DNA from: Lamellibrachia columna | Lineage: Eukaryota; Annelida; Polychaeta; Sabellida; Siboglinidae | Length of the DNA: 64,000 bases | Direction: 5' to 3' | NCBI GenBank assembly: GCA_963662155.1 | Contig: OY759263.1 | Span: 14,419,260-14,483,259, forward strand | In this document: one piece after another, positions 50,570 through 64,000 of the stretch | How the letters are laid out: each line of letters starts with the position of its first letter | How positions within the stretch are numbered: position 1 is the first letter of the stretch | The notes under the pieces: model-generated | The model's input: the letters and a program-made list of their open reading frames with translations, nothing else | The model's database searches: none | Told to the model about the DNA's origin: nothing | Made by a program: the position numbers and the translations under genes

Positions 50570-52555
50570 TTAAGACGCACACAAGTAATAGATGTTCTTT
50601 CGTGTTGTGATGCAATAATCATCGACCGTATGATGCATGGTTTCCTGCAGATATAATAAATATGATTTTCGACTTCCTGGAACTGTGTAACACTCTGTAT
50701 GCAACGTAAGGAATCAACATAATGCAGCTTGCTGTTGTGAGAGCATTGTAAATCACCTGTCAATGCCACTCCACGGAACACTAGAAACATGCGCCACACT
50801 TCCACAAGGGATTAAGATATCCACAAACAATTCCCCAACTCCTTCATAAATAATTACCCTGCCCAAAGTGAATCTTCCTACATTTTCTGCCGGATCAATA
50901 AAGAAGGAAGTCCTAGGAAGACCAGGGTAGTTAATAATTGACTACAACCAGAGATGCAGTGAGTTATTTGGCTGGGAAGTCGCTTGACAAATGATTTCTT
51001 GGCTGCCAGGTGTCGGGGAGGCGTTGTAGGGGTTCCAGGAACGCCCACAGCTGTTCCAGGCAGGAGAATGTATAGATCTGCAAACCATGGATGACATCCC
51101 ACTTCTTACGACATTCCCCTGCCCCTGATCATCTCCCAGCGGAAAAACACTAAATGTAATTCGGAAGACAAAAAATGTCATGATGTATGGTTCCTCTCAT
51201 CCATATGTCCAGGTTTCCTGGGGGAGAATTTTACCATTTACATAGTTAATTTAACTTTACACCTTCTCCTGTACATCAGTGGGACATTTTGAAAAGTGTG
51301 AACAAACAGAAGTGCCTGATGCCTGGACACCAGGCAACCAGACCTAACACGACCTAGCTGTGGTTTATTTAAAGCATTTATTTCACAATTATCCATTACA
51401 CTAAATTACCAAAGTTGACGCTGAACAATTCATTTCAAATCCCCATAACTTGCAGGCCTGCTGAATAAAAAAAAATTAAATCTACTAGCTTGGAGGAATT
51501 TTCAATAGCCCAGAGTACTTTCATTAAATTTTTGGTAAATCTTCCTCAATCCATGTCCACAACCATATTATCACAATACAATGATTTCACAAGAATTTTT
51601 TTTTATTTGTCTGCTTTTGATTCCAAAGTGTCAACTGATTATAACATTTTTTTTTAAAGAAACTCCACAAAACAAGATAAATCTAGAAAACACATGTAAT
51701 ACTTGGTTTTCATCCTGACCAGACTAGATCATTGACTAGAGTTGAACACAATACTTTGCCTCTCTCAGTATTATATAAAAAAAAATCTGGCGAAAGCCAC
51801 CTTGCGGCTAAAAGCACATACTATGAATTACTTCTAAGGATACGGCAAGGTGGTGCCAGCCTCGTTTCCGCTTCAAAACAAGAAACATGGTGGCTGTACA
51901 TTGAGCATTGCAGATGACGCAATGCTCAGTGGTCGGAGTGTTAAAAAATAAAGCGTTTTAAGGGATATTATGATTGCAGACAGTAAAAATTTTATTCGTC
52001 CAACGGACCAGTGATTTCTGAATTTTATTCGCCCGATGGGCGGGCGAATGGGCGACTTGATTTCCAAGGCCTTGATAAGCAACACGGCACATTTTAGCAA
52101 TGTGCACAGCCAGCAGAATCGACACTTAATGGAACTCAAAGAAGCATGTGTCATCGTTGAAGCAGGCTATAAATCTGTCGGGCTGTTTAGTATACCCCAC
52201 GTCTGTTGCATTAACACTGTCATCATTACTTAGCACTGGCACATTTAACATGTTACCACTGCTTGAGCAAGCACAACACAACCACAAATATATCTACACC
52301 CATAAATGAGCCAAAAAGCCATCAACATATGCCATAAAACACCACTTTCCCAGCAATGGAATCTGGCAGTTCTACTGGTTACTCAGGGAATGCAGACAGC
52401 ATAGATTGTAGGGAGGTTTATTTTCCAACAAGTCACCTGGGTCCACCCACAGTGGTAGCATTAATCTAGATTAATACAAATGTAAAGTGGAAGCAATCAG
52501 CCATGCCAGGTTCCAGTTGTACATTATGCATGTTGTGTAAATGTCATGGGAGATG
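50570..52555. other. No gene recognised
   Basis: A small palindrome, ATTCGCCCG-ATGGG-CGGGCGAAT, lies at about 52025-52047. Otherwise AT-rich sequence without assignable features. Confidence 0.35.
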
Positions 52556-52570
52556 GCACACACACACTTA

Positions 52571-53070
52571 TGGGCAGTGTGATTAGGGCCTTTCATACTG
52601 ACAAATTACCCATGTGTGGGCAATGTGATTAGGGCCTTTTGTACAGACAAATCACCCATGTGTGGGCAGTGTGATTAGGACCTTCCTACAGACAAATCAC
52701 CCATATGTGGGCAGTGTGATTAGGACGTTTCGTAAAGACAAATCACCCATATATGGGCTGTGTGATAAGGGTTTTTCATAAAAAATAAACAGTGAAATCA
52801 CCCATGCGTGGGCAACGTGATAAGGGTCTTTCATACAGAAAAATCACCCATATGTGGGCAGTGTGATCAGGACCTTTCGTACAGACAAATCACCCATATG
52901 TGGGCAGTGTGATTAGGACGTTTCATAAAGACAAATCACCCATATATGGGCTGTGTGATAAGGGTTTTTCATAAAAAATAAACAGTGAAATCACCCATGC
53001 GTGGGCAACGTGATAAGGGTCTTTCATACAGACAAATCACCCATATGTGGGCAGTGTGATTAGGACCTTT
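52571..53070. repeat. ~46-bp minisatellite with ~187-bp higher-order repeat
   Basis: The unit is like TGTGGGCAGTGTGATTAGGA plus CCTTTCGTACAGACAAATCACCCATA. A larger segment containing TTCATAAAAAATAAACAGTG occurs at about 52776 and again about 187 bp later, showing duplication of a multi-unit block. Confidence 0.92.
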
Positions 53071-53431
53071 CATAAAACCCTAGGCTAAGGAAAAATTCAA
53101 ATGCAATTTGTTTTAACACAGTTTTATTTGTACTTGAAATCATATTTAATCAGATATGATTAACAAATTAACTATTGTTCATTCAACGCATCTAGTGTGT
53201 GTATGTGTATGTGCATGTGTGAGGTTTGCTATAAAAAACTTTACAAATGGCATTCAGCCATTTGATATGTACTTTCTGTTGCAACACCTCTCCTGGATTT
53301 TTGCTAACCAGACATTTTGGACAGCCGTGGACAGTTGGGTCGTTAATCTGAGTTTTGAACAGTTTCCCCCTGTTTATATCAGTTGTGGTATCATTGGTAT
53401 TTCATCCAATTTGTGGTAAACCTTTTCTTTT

Positions 53432-53650
53432 CAACATTCCAAGCACCAACATGTATTCTCCATGTGGAAATAAACCTTGTCCACTGACTTTGGTTTTACT
53501 GTCTGTTACAGTAACTTAGTATTTGTTTTTGATGCAAATGCTTGATTACATTGTTCTTGTTCACAACGTTTCAATAACAGAGTAGACAGTGTATATGCTA
53601 TAATATTGACAGCTTCCTGGCTGATACCAGATTCAGTCAAAACTACCTTC
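53432..53650 (+). mobile_element. Dispersed repeat E (pairs with inverted copy at 63665-63893)
   Basis: GGTTTTACTGTCTGTTACAG, TAACTTAGTATTTGTTTTTGA and ATTGTTCTTGTTCA are found reverse-complemented at 63.7-63.8 kb in the same order. No coding potential was recognised. Confidence 0.75.
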
Positions 53651-54042
53651 CAAAAATCCCTCAAAATCAGAATCACTCGAGCCTGACATAATGACAACGT
53701 TCAGAATTACAATGAAGCTACGAAAAAACACTGCTCTATCCCGCTGCGCGATAATACTGTTGTACAAAAATTAGAATGCTTAAAATTTTTCATTTAATCG
53801 TAGACATCGTCAATGTTTTCATGTTTTGAAACTATGCAGACTTTCTCCATGATACTAGCTCGCAGCAAATGACAAGCTTTCATTTGATTGGCTGAAAATT
53901 ATGTAACCAAAAATGTCAAAACCCAGAACAAGTTTGCCAATAAAACTTGTATTTAGCCACTGAAATCGTTAGCATTTCCGACTTTTTTAAACTGATAGCC
54001 GACTCTGCTTACAACTACACAGTTTAAAAATGCCATTCTGGC

Positions 54043-54122
54043 CACCGGGGCGTAGTCGGGTTGATTTGGGCGCTCTGGCCGTGAGGCATAGTCGGGTTGA
54101 TTCGGGCTTTCTGGCCACGAGA
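54043..54122. repeat. ~38-bp duplication
   Basis: Two near copies around TCTGGCC and CGTAGTCGGGTTGATTTGGG / CATAGTCGGGTTGATTCGGG. Confidence 0.75.
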
Positions 54123-54668
54123 GGGTTAACACTAGTAGTGTCACTTGGTGAATAGTGTAGAACTGAAAAGTGGTGCCAGTTGTTTAACACCAGAGAGAAA
54201 ACTTTTCAGTTTTTCCACACTAGTCAAATTACAATAATTGTGGATCGTGTTGATTAAAAAAGGCGGTGTACGCTAATTAGGACATGTACGCTTAATGGGT
54301 TGAATATGGTAAATCTAATTTGTATAAATTACCATCAAATTAAGGTCATATGAAGGTAATTAGTCAATAAATAAAAAAAATTGTGGGCAATGTAAATTCT
54401 TAGTCTGCTGTAAAACAATTCCTGCATATTTTCGGTAGCTACTATATGAAGGTATCCTAACATGGCTGCAGTTTGAAAATTACGTAATTCATAAACTTGT
54501 GGTTGCCAGATTAACAAATTACTCACGTTATGGTTACTTGCATTACAAATTGTCCACTATTAAGTAATAGTTAAACAAAAGATTTTACAGAGAAAATTTT
54601 TTTTTTCAATGTTAAGTCATATGAAGGTAATTAGTTAATAAATAAAAAATTGTTGGTGTAAGGTAAAT

Positions 54669-55065
54669 GTTTAGTTCCCTCAGTCACAACACTATTCTTT
54701 AGTTCCCACGGTCACAACACTATTGTTTAGTTCCCTCAGTCACAACACTATTCTTTAGTTCCCTTGGTCACAACACTATTCTTTAGTTCCCTCTGTCACA
54801 ACACTATTCTTTAGTTCCCTCAGTCACAACACTATTCTTTAGTTCCCTCAGTCACAACACTATTCTTTAGTTCCCTCAGTCACAACACTATTCTTTAGTT
54901 CCCTCTGTCACAACACTATTCTTTAGTTCCCTCTGTCACAACACTATTCTTTAGTTCCCTCAGTCACAACACTATTCTTTAGTTCCCTCAGTCACAACAC
55001 TATTCTTTAGTTCCCTCAGTCACAACACTATTCTTTAGTTTCCTCAGTCACAACACTATTCTTTT
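54669..55065. repeat. 28-bp minisatellite, ~14 copies
   Basis: The unit is TTTAGTTCCCTCAGTCACAA plus CACTATTC. One position varies between CAGTCAC, CTGTCAC and TGGTCAC. Confidence 0.96.
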
Positions 55066-55069
55066 AGCT

Positions 55070-57825
55070 AATGTTCGCTATATTCTAAAAAGCAGTAGAA
55101 AACTTTGAATGTTCATGCAACATCAGGTTAATATAGGGCATTAACCATTTTATATCTCATAATAAATGCTGTCCTTCTGGTTTGGCCATTTCCAGCTGGT
55201 CATCACTGATACCAAGTAGTCATTCTCATGTGAACATATGCGAAACATCTGGGAACAGTGAATCTTTGTATTCAACATTACCAATCACCCAACATGATTT
55301 TAGAATCATGCACAATTGGGATTTATTTGGGGGTACTCAACTCCACACCGTCCTTTGATAGGGTGAAAGGCACTGCTTTGGAATCGGTTGTTTTGATGTG
55401 GTGCACCCGTGAAATTCCAGGGATTGATATAGCACAAACAATATGCCAGTTTTTCAGCACTGGCACTATTCTACTATGACAAAGCATTTGTTACTCGTGT
55501 CACATATTTTTTGGTTACTTGCATTACAATTTTTAATGTGTCACGGCTGTTTCATTTACTGTAGTGTAACCTTCATGGTTTCAACATGTGTAGTATATGT
55601 CAATGTAGGAAAATAACAAGTTTTGTTAAATTTTTATTTATTACCTTTTTTCGAACAACTTCAATTGCAATTTAGTTTTCAGATCCATGAACTTTAGCAT
55701 TTAGTTCAATAAATGTGCCTCTATCCCAGTCAATACTCCGCCTGTGTCGAAGTAAATAATTTAGCTCACATAGCACTTAACTACCATCCTGAAAATAGTC
55801 ACTGTGTAACAGATAACAGGGGAACTGCTGCCACGATTTCATTAACATAATGAAAGTATTTTCATTTTATCCAGAATCTACAAATATCTTTATCTTACTA
55901 CAACCCACCTGCAGCACATCAGACAGAGAGACCAGTCGGTGTTCCTACGCCACAGTCGAGAGGCAGCCAGCCAGTAATTAAACGCCTTCCACGCAACGGC
56001 ACGGCACCACCGACTAACAAGACTGAGACATGACAAAGACACTGCAATGATTGGCCAGTGCCTATCATATAATGCTGTGCATCTCATGAGATGAATTTTT
56101 CATTGCACCACCACGCAATGGCTCCTCACCATCAGAATCAATTTGTGCGCCACTCTCTCGCAACAATGCCTCAGCTGCGTGCGCGGAGTGGCAATGAGGC
56201 AAGAAATGGCAGCAGAAATTGCTTTTGACATGCTACAGACTCGTTGGACTGGGTGACAAGATGTTATCTGACTAGCCGTGTTCACAGCGGGCCAAGGGAA
56301 CTGCAGTTTTGGGTTGGTCAGATTTAAGAAATTTTTAAGACCAATACTTAAAAAATCTAAACCATTTTTCCTGACAAATTCACCACAAAATGACAAAGAA
56401 ATTTCCAATTTAAGACTTTATAACTTACAAGACAGTGCTTACACCCTGGGAAATCAAAAAGCTGTAGTACACCAGTGTCAAGCGATAGTGTGCTCTGTTT
56501 CATTTACACTGGTACAGGATTTCACATAATATTAATATTTTGTTTACAATAGATGAGAACAGTTTCATCAACCATCACAGTACTTAATGATTAGAGAAAT
56601 GCAATTACAATTAATCACTATCAAATTCCCCTATATGTATCACATTTAGCAAATCTGCAATTACTATTCAGAATAAAGACCTCCAAGCAGAGTCATTTTA
56701 AGGTGGTTTTGTTTGCCAAGTTCAAGTAATGTAGTGGGACTAGTGGCTATAAATACTCCATAGCCAGACGGTACCACACTACTTGTTGGACAATGTCACG
56801 TGGCCAGACCAAAACTCCTGTTGCCTGCTCCTACAAATCCCCACAGTCCTAAGACAACTGGACCAACTATATCAGCTACTCATGTTTTACTGGTTTATTT
56901 CACACACAAAAATGGCTGCAAAATTAAGATGTACACAAATAAAAATGCACTGTTGGAATACTACTTGACGATTACATTATTATATGATTTATAGTTACTT
57001 TAATGAGTCCAATACTAAAAAAAATTTTTTTTTAAGTTCCTACATCCTAAGCCAATGGGACCCCAAGAGGCACACAAATCAGAAAGGGTTAGGACAGTTA
57101 GGTAATGTCACCATTCCATTCATGTTCCAAGTTGTTAACATGGCTGATGTTGGTCGCTATTAAAGAACAATTTGTAATGGTAATGGATACTTCACAACGA
57201 TAATTCTTTGGCAGACAGGAAAGTTTGCAAAGGTGAACAGGTTGTACTAAGTAGAGAACCGTCTTGCCAATTTCTGAACACAATTAGATTCCTAAATGCC
57301 AAATTGGCCCACCCAATTTTCTGGCATCTGCCACCACCGGAGCACCAACATCACGCTGACAACAGACACAACGTCTGGTTCTCATACAGTGCAACAACAG
57401 TAATTACTTCCTGTTCCACGCTGCACGATTCTATATGCATCCCATATTGATCAGTAAATTACTCTGAAATACCCAGTTGATTAGTTGCTTATCTCAGAGC
57501 CAGATCACAGGCTGAGATCAAAGCTGAATCCAATATAAACATTTTAAGACACACCTGGCATGCATTCTCAAGACTACCTGGACCCACCAGGAAGACAAGA
57601 CCAAGGTGGACTCCCTAACCATCGGCCCTGTTACCTTGTTCACTGCTTCATCAGTACCAAAGATGTCCACGAATTACCTATCAAAGCAGGGTGTCTTTGT
57701 AAAGATTAGCAAGGAATGTCTAAGACATGAATCGAAGGCAGCGTGCTACGTGGGAACAGACACAAGATGTGTGCCGAGTGCTGACTCAGTCGCTGCAAAA
57801 GGTCAACTGTCAACCACACTGGCTT
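55070..57825. other. No gene recognised
   Basis: AT-rich sequence with scattered short open frames and no recognisable domain. Confidence 0.35.
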
Positions 57826-57829
57826 CTAC

Positions 57830-58382
57830 CATCTAATGGGGCGCAGCACGTCCCTGCTGTCATCTAATGGGGCACAATGTCTCTGCTGTCATCCAATGGG
57901 GTGCATCATGTCCCTGCTGTCATCCAATGGGGCACAATGTCTCTGCTGTCATCCAATGGGGTGCATCATGTCCCTGCTGTCATCTAATGGGGCACAGCAC
58001 GTCCCTGCTGTCATCTAATGGGGCGCAGCATGTCCCTGCTGTCATCTAATGGGGCTAGCATGTCCTTGCTGTCATCTAATGGGGCGCAGCACGTCCCTGC
58101 TGTCATCTAATGGGGCACAATGTCTCTGCTGTCATCCAATGGGGTGCATCATGTCCCTGCTGTCATCTAATGGGGCGCAGCACGTCCCTGCTGTCATCTA
58201 ATGGGGCGCAGCATGTCCCTGCTGTCATCTAATGGGGCTAGCATGTCCTTGCTGTCATCTAATGGGGCGCAGCACGTCCCTGCTGTCATCTAATGAGGCG
58301 CAGCACGTCCCTGCTGTCATCTAATGGGGCGCAGCATGTCCCTGCTGTCATCTAATGGGGCGCAGCATGTCCCTGCTGACAT
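57830..58382. repeat. 31-bp minisatellite, ~18 copies
   Basis: The unit is TGTCATCTAATGGGGCGCAG plus CATGTCCCTGC. Several variants (GCACAATGTCTCTGC, GTGCATCATG, GCTAGCATG) recur in blocks, indicating multi-unit duplications. Confidence 0.95.
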
Positions 58383-58389
58383 TTCAAAG

Positions 58390-61090
58390 CTTAGGCAATT
58401 TCGTTCACCCAACTTTTTCTTTCGGAATAGGCACAAAAAGTCGTTGGTCCCTTCTACCAGGGAAGTAAAAGATCCCACACAGGGTAAATGTGTAACCTGC
58501 TGTGGACTCCATCTCTCAACCGCACAAGTGACAAGTCACGACAGAAGCCTCAACAGTAAGCTTAGGTCAATTCTGTCAACTACCTCACACTAGGACATGA
58601 CTGAATGAAAATCCATTGACCAGCTATATTAGCCACCAAGAAGCATACAGGGATGAGGTGTGTCAACTGCCACAAAGTGATAGGCTCAACCATTGCCAAG
58701 GCAACCATCGACAGTAACACTATTGGAGAGGATTGTATCCATGGAAACCACCAACTTCTGACAGTCTGGCATCTTCATCAATCTTCTTGCTGGTGAGAGC
58801 GTTTTTATATATGAAACATTGAGCAATGACAGTTGCTGTGAATTATTGTATAATAATATAATAAACATAATAATAAACACTTTCATGTTCCTGCATATTA
58901 CAACTAATAACTAAGGCAACAAAACTGCATACCAGACAATAAATCCAGTGCTAAACTATCCAATGACATCGTCGACACCGGCTGTACCAAGCGGTAACAC
59001 TCGCTTCTGTTTGTTCTAAAATACCCGTTAGCATACCACAACGGAACTGCTCTCAGATCTAACATTCTTTGAGTAATATATTTCAGTCCTAACTAAAACA
59101 AAAAGAAAATAGTCCATGGTTCGGCCCAAACTCCAAGCTGCTGATAGGGAGAAGTGGAAAAGGATAACAGACGGGGCAGTGCAGCGGCACACGAACTAGC
59201 CTCTCTGGGATCAAGAAAGATTCACCCAGGAAGGACACATGTACGTACATGTGTCTATGTGTCCATGCACATGTTTGTGCATACATGTGTCAACATGCAA
59301 ACAACAATGGACACAAATAATTCCAGCAAAACTGTGCACACCTGATGGACGTAATCATTGAGAAACTGACACTTCATATGCCCAGTGGATGAGCATAGCT
59401 GGGAGAGAGCATTATTTATTGATGACACTAGTTGTACTGAAAGCCACCAGGGAGCCAGCAGTCTGTGAAAAAAACTTGTTACTAGCAAAGTAATGAAACA
59501 TCCTGTGATTAATAATTAATCAAATCAGCACACATTTGAAATGTGAGAAAAAAAATCCACACAATTTTGATAAGTATTCAAGCCAAGACTAACAATATAT
59601 TTTCCTTGAAGATGATTTGTACCATTGTACATACACAACTACATCAATGGTTGATTTTGAAACCCAACATCATCTCCGTGAATTTTATTATTTATTTCAA
59701 AAGACAAGAAAACCACTTGGCTCTTAATAATAATTATCACCAAAATGTGACATAAGTGCTGCATGTTGAGGTTATTATTTCCTAACTTATAATGAGAAAA
59801 AACGGTCCATTTGTTATTGTTTCCATTCAATTATTCATTGATTACAAATTACAAAAGTAACTATTGTTGATATTATTGTGTTGTAGCAAATTATACCCTG
59901 CAGTGCTAGAAAACTGCTGAAAGTTTAGATGAGTTCATTCACATCAGACGTTTCCCGTGGGAAAGCACACAACATGTATTCCAAATGTAGTAATTATGTA
60001 ATCTCATAAAACATTCATAACAGTTATGATAATACTGAAGACAATGACATGTTTTATGTACTTGTGTACAAGTAATATTTTTGTTGAACATGTATCGTGT
60101 TAAAGCAGAAACAGCCTAGCAAAATTGTTATTCCATCCAAGGTGACTGAAGAGGCAATACTTAGTATTCAGCAAGAGACTGCATCTGTTTTGCATAAATC
60201 ATTCATTGGCAGTCACCTGGTTTTTTCAAGCAGTTTATCCCGAATGCCACACATATTTCCCTATCAATACTTCTTGGTTATTTTCACGTCTGGCAACTGG
60301 GCACACCCAAAGTGAAACCGAACATCTACATCAGGAATTCATTGTGAAATAGCTGAGGCTCCACTTTTAGGTAAGGCGGATGAAATATAAACTGTGAGAT
60401 GACACGTCTCGTCTGACGCTTGTAACACACAATGATTTGTATCCACAGCACAACTGAACTCACACGTAATATTAATTGGCTTTAAAGCGAAGTGGTCATG
60501 GGTTAATCCTACAGTGATGTTTGAAACTATTCCACTTTCCAGCCACAGGTGAGCTGGTTGACATTTATCATTGACTGTCCCCATCAATCAGTAGGTGTCT
60601 CTTCAAGTTAACAATTGGGGATTAATTAATAATCATAATTCTACCAGATTGTACCTGTTTCATTGTCCCAATGTCACCAAATTATACAAGCAGGCGCCAC
60701 ACATTGTGTGAATGATTAGGATGGAACAAGATTCGTCACTGCATATCATGCAACCATTCAAAAGTGCAAATTATAGTTATTATTTTCTTGAATATCACAA
60801 TTTATGGCACTTTTAATGTATGTTATCAATGCAATGCAAGGCATTAACCTTTGTTATACCACAGAGCTGGCAGATAACTGAATCCTAATCACCCACCCCA
60901 AATATTTAACATTTTGATAACTTGCGATGCATCAGTACATTATTAAATTGCACCATATTGCAGGAAAGTGTCTTTAAATATTTTTTATTTTCAACAGTTT
61001 CTGGCAGATAAGCAGAATTTCCATCGATGCACGATAAATACTGCATATTCATGATGTGTAGTTTATGACCACCTAGCAGGGCATCATTTT
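58390..61090. other. No gene recognised
   Basis: AT-rich sequence. Around 59237-59300 there is an ACATGT/GTGTGCAT-rich patch. No exon could be supported on either strand. Confidence 0.35.
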
Positions 61091-61092
61091 TG

Positions 61093-62275
61093 AGGCGAGC
61101 GATCTTTCTCACTCCCTATCGCTTGCGCAAATCAATAATCTAGGGAGCGATTTATTGCTCGTGTCAATTGCTAAAATCGCTCGGTGCCTGCAAGTGTTCG
61201 TCTTGACAAGGAGTTTCTTGAGTATTAGATTCACTAGGAAAGTCTACCCTCTTTATAATGAAGTGTTCGGACTCCAATAGTCAGAGTTCACGTATCATCC
61301 GTCACCGGGGATGGCGATCGCAGCCCGCTGCACCAACATTGCAAAAACGCCATTGAATCCACGATGTGCTGGCCACATGGTTTATAAAGAAGTTATCAAA
61401 TGAATGGACCAGTGTCAATGTGTATTATCTTTAAATGTCACATACTGTTGTATGTCGAACTGAATAAAATACACGTACAGTTATAGAATAGATAAGGAAT
61501 CAACAATATTTCGTTACGATTTGATTGAACAACTAAGCTGTAATGGAAATCGAAAATAATAACCTGGATCCGAGCTACCAAACACGCATGTGTTGACAAG
61601 GAGTGTAAAAGTTGATTAAACATTGAAAACGTCAATTTTATAATTATTCCACTTCGTCTTTCAACTGTTCTGAACACATAAATTCACGACGCACATCTCT
61701 GGTACCACTTAACATCGATTCACTGTTTCATGTGCGGATGACGAACTCATATTTTTGCGCACCGAGTTTGAGTTGTGCGTTTGGCATTAAGTTGCAATGG
61801 AAGTATGCCATTTCACCCCAGTTTATATTGGCGTTCCCTACTAAGCTGCATTTATGACTATACATTTGATTCTTATATGTGGCGTATTTGTGAATCTCAA
61901 TTGCAATTTTCAAACCGCCTAAGCGAATTCGCACACCGGTGGCAGTGCCGCATCGTGGTCACTGGCACAGGGCACGGACACAGCACACTGCCACTGCACT
62001 GGCCTTGCCTAGGCTACGCCTATGGTGATGGATGACATGTTGCAATTCAAAACCGTTTCACCAATTGCAATGAATGGGGTTTACTAAAGCAAGCATTTAT
62101 TTCATTGTACAAAAGTCATAGCTCCAGCAAGGACCAATTAAAATTTCATGTCGACAACGACAGAATCCGAATGGGAAATGGTGGCGCCACCACACGGTAA
62201 AAAAAAACAACTAACAAATCGCTCGCCTAAATAAATTTGGCATATTTAGACGAGCGATTTATCGCTCGCCTGTTG
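61093..62275. mobile_element. Possible inverted-repeat element with GAGCGAT ends
   Basis: GGCGAGCGATC near 61094 and GGGAGCGATTTATTGCTCG near 61143 face ATCGCTCGCC near 62262. The right end contains GAGCGATTTATCGCTC, a perfect 16-bp palindrome. The interior of about 1.1 kb encodes nothing recognisable. No target duplication was established. Confidence 0.45.
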
Positions 62276-62861
62276 TTTTCAAACGTGAAGCCCTGACCTA
62301 GTGTTGCGTTAATGTGTGTTAGTGTCACTTTGAATTGTTTAGATATTGCATTACAAAAACAAGTAACACAATCAAATATATTTATAGCTAGTTGGCTTTT
62401 GGCAACTATCACTGCTATTAATATTTTAATCAACTATCATTATATCAATAGTTAAATACAAGAAACAGAACAGTAAACATTCTGGCCACTTGTGCAGAAA
62501 AGGCAGACTACTGTGCCAGAATATTTTATTTGGTAAACTACCTAAATATCTACTGTGACACCGACTTTCTATCAACACATAATATAATTATGGTTATCTA
62601 CAGTTATTTGTTCATCGTGTTACTTTCCTGTCTGGACCCCTTTGATACAAGTTCCAGTAGAACACACCCTCAATAACACGAGAAATGTTACATTCACATG
62701 TGTGATACACTAAATGAAATTGCCTACACATCAAAAATATAAGTGAACACATCCACAACCATTCAATAGTGTTGCTCAGTAGAAACCAGAGCTTCCCAGG
62801 TGCTCGGCTACATAACCACTTTGTATCGTATTTGCTTTCTGTAAATGTGTGTACTGGCGAT

Positions 62862-63165
62862 GGGTCACCATTTATTTTCCCACTGGCAACAATGTTAACG
62901 CTTTTTAATCCTGTTCATAAATTCATATCTTGAATATTCTCGAAATCACTATTTTACCAACCTGCTGGACAAACTTGTCATTTTTCTCTCCAGAAAATCA
63001 ACACACAAGATGCTCCACATCAATGGAGTCCACAACAACTACATCATGTCATCACGCACAAGGGATCCAACAGTCACTGACTCACACATAAGTTGACAGC
63101 CAGCCACTAGAAATTCTAACCTTTGCATAGCATAAGTATCGTAGTTCTCAAGCATGGACACATCC
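62862..63165 (-). mobile_element. Dispersed repeat D, inverted copy
   Basis: Reverse complement of the 30228-30545 segment; shares ATTTTCTGGAGAnAAAATnAC and ATTGTTGCCAnTGGGnAAAT with it, plus the NYDT...VTVGSLV peptide similarity. Confidence 0.65.
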
Positions 63166-63664
63166 TTGTTCAAAACTAACTGTACATGCAGTAAAAAAAA
63201 TTGCCAAATGGGGTACTTTCTCAAAAGAACTGGCACAATATTTATATGTCACGAACCCATAAGTAAAACAGTGATCCGTTCCCTACTCATAAGAGTAACA
63301 TAGTGAATATGAAAGTAAGCTGATGTGACTAGCTGCCAATGACATGGTTCATTTGCAAATGTCAAATCACATTTTAAGCATAGCAGCTACACAAGTTTTT
63401 GACTGTGAAACATACATATTTTAATTTAAAATAGCCTTATTATAATATTGCACAGAGGACCGATATGGGGTCAATTCCATTTCGGAATTGGAATTGACCC
63501 TCAATTCCAATTCTGGAATTGATTTTCGAAAGTCAGGTGGATTTGAATTTTTTTCTAATTTGAAATGGAACTGATTTTTTTTAAATTATCAACTTTATAC
63601 TGTTAATCTTTACCCGTTAAATTTACTATTAAAATCATATTTGTCTGCTATTAGTATGTCACCC

Positions 63665-63893
63665 TGAATCTGGTAACAGCCAGGATTGCCCAGGAAGTTA
63701 GCATATTCATTGTCTACTCTGTTATTGAAACATTCTGAACAAGAACAATATAATCAAACATTTGCTTCAAAAACAAATACTAAGTTACTGTAACAGACAG
63801 TAAAACCAAAGTCAGGCCATTCAGGCCTTATTTCGGTTTTTTTCTCAATGGGCAAGGTTCATTTTCCCATGGAGAATACATGTTGGTGATTAG
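63665..63893 (-). mobile_element. Dispersed repeat E, inverted copy
   Basis: Contains GTTACTGTAACAGACAGTAA, AACCAAAGTCAGG and GAGAATACATGTTGGTG, all matching the reverse complement of 53432-53650. Confidence 0.75.
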
Positions 63894-64000
63894 GATGTTG
63901 AAAACTCAAAGTTTACAGTAAATTTAATGAAATATCAATGATACTACAACTGAAATAAACAGGGGGAACTGTTCAAAACTCTGATTAATGACCCAACTGT

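Overview
The window is animal nuclear DNA, most likely from a marine invertebrate (lophotrochozoan or invertebrate deuterostome; the sequence alone does not settle which). The evidence is: intron-containing genes with GT/AG junctions, two recognisable metazoan genes (HUS1 and an ADAR2-type RNA editase), an AT-rich background packed with minisatellites and microsatellites, and many short inverted-repeat transposon relics. No prokaryotic features were seen.

Layout. (1) 1-7.25 kb, + strand: the 3' half of HUS1, the checkpoint clamp subunit, in four visible exons. The last exon runs directly into a 2.15 kb array of a 54-bp repeat, and the repeat unit is the end of the HUS1 coding sequence itself, stop codon included. 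A second small array then repeats an AATAAA motif five times. (2) 8.9-16.05 kb, - strand: three GC-rich terminal coding exons, here called C (10143-8927), B (11982-11219) and A (16046-15049). Each encodes two double-stranded-RNA-binding domains (dsRBDs) and then a different C-terminal tail; C has an RGG plus Gly/Tyr/Gln-rich tail. (3) 16.05-23.3 kb: no gene recognised; fold-back elements, TTAA-flanked MITE-like elements, AT runs and a 30-bp minisatellite. (4) 23.3-43.9 kb, - strand: an ADAR2 (ADARB1)-like gene whose three visible coding exons give a near full-length product (about 736 aa from the first in-frame ATG). It has two dsRBDs and a complete deaminase domain, and an 18 kb intron full of tandem repeats and transposon relics. 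(5) 43.9-64 kb: no coding exon recognised; minisatellites with 49, 67, 46, 28 and 31-bp units and several dispersed repeats that pair with copies elsewhere in the window.

Functional theme. The minus strand is a dsRNA-biology locus: an A-to-I editing enzyme followed, in the same orientation, by three related two-dsRBD modules. All four dsRBD exons start after a phase-1 intron, and A, B and C share a Leu-Arg-Gly-x-Gly-x-Trp-Thr signature just after their second dsRBD. This fits local duplication, giving either a family of separate dsRNA-binding genes or alternative terminal exons. HUS1 converges on this cluster from the other strand. The most unusual structure is the HUS1 terminal-exon minisatellite; the dsRBD cluster beside ADAR2 is the best candidate for a little-described gene system.
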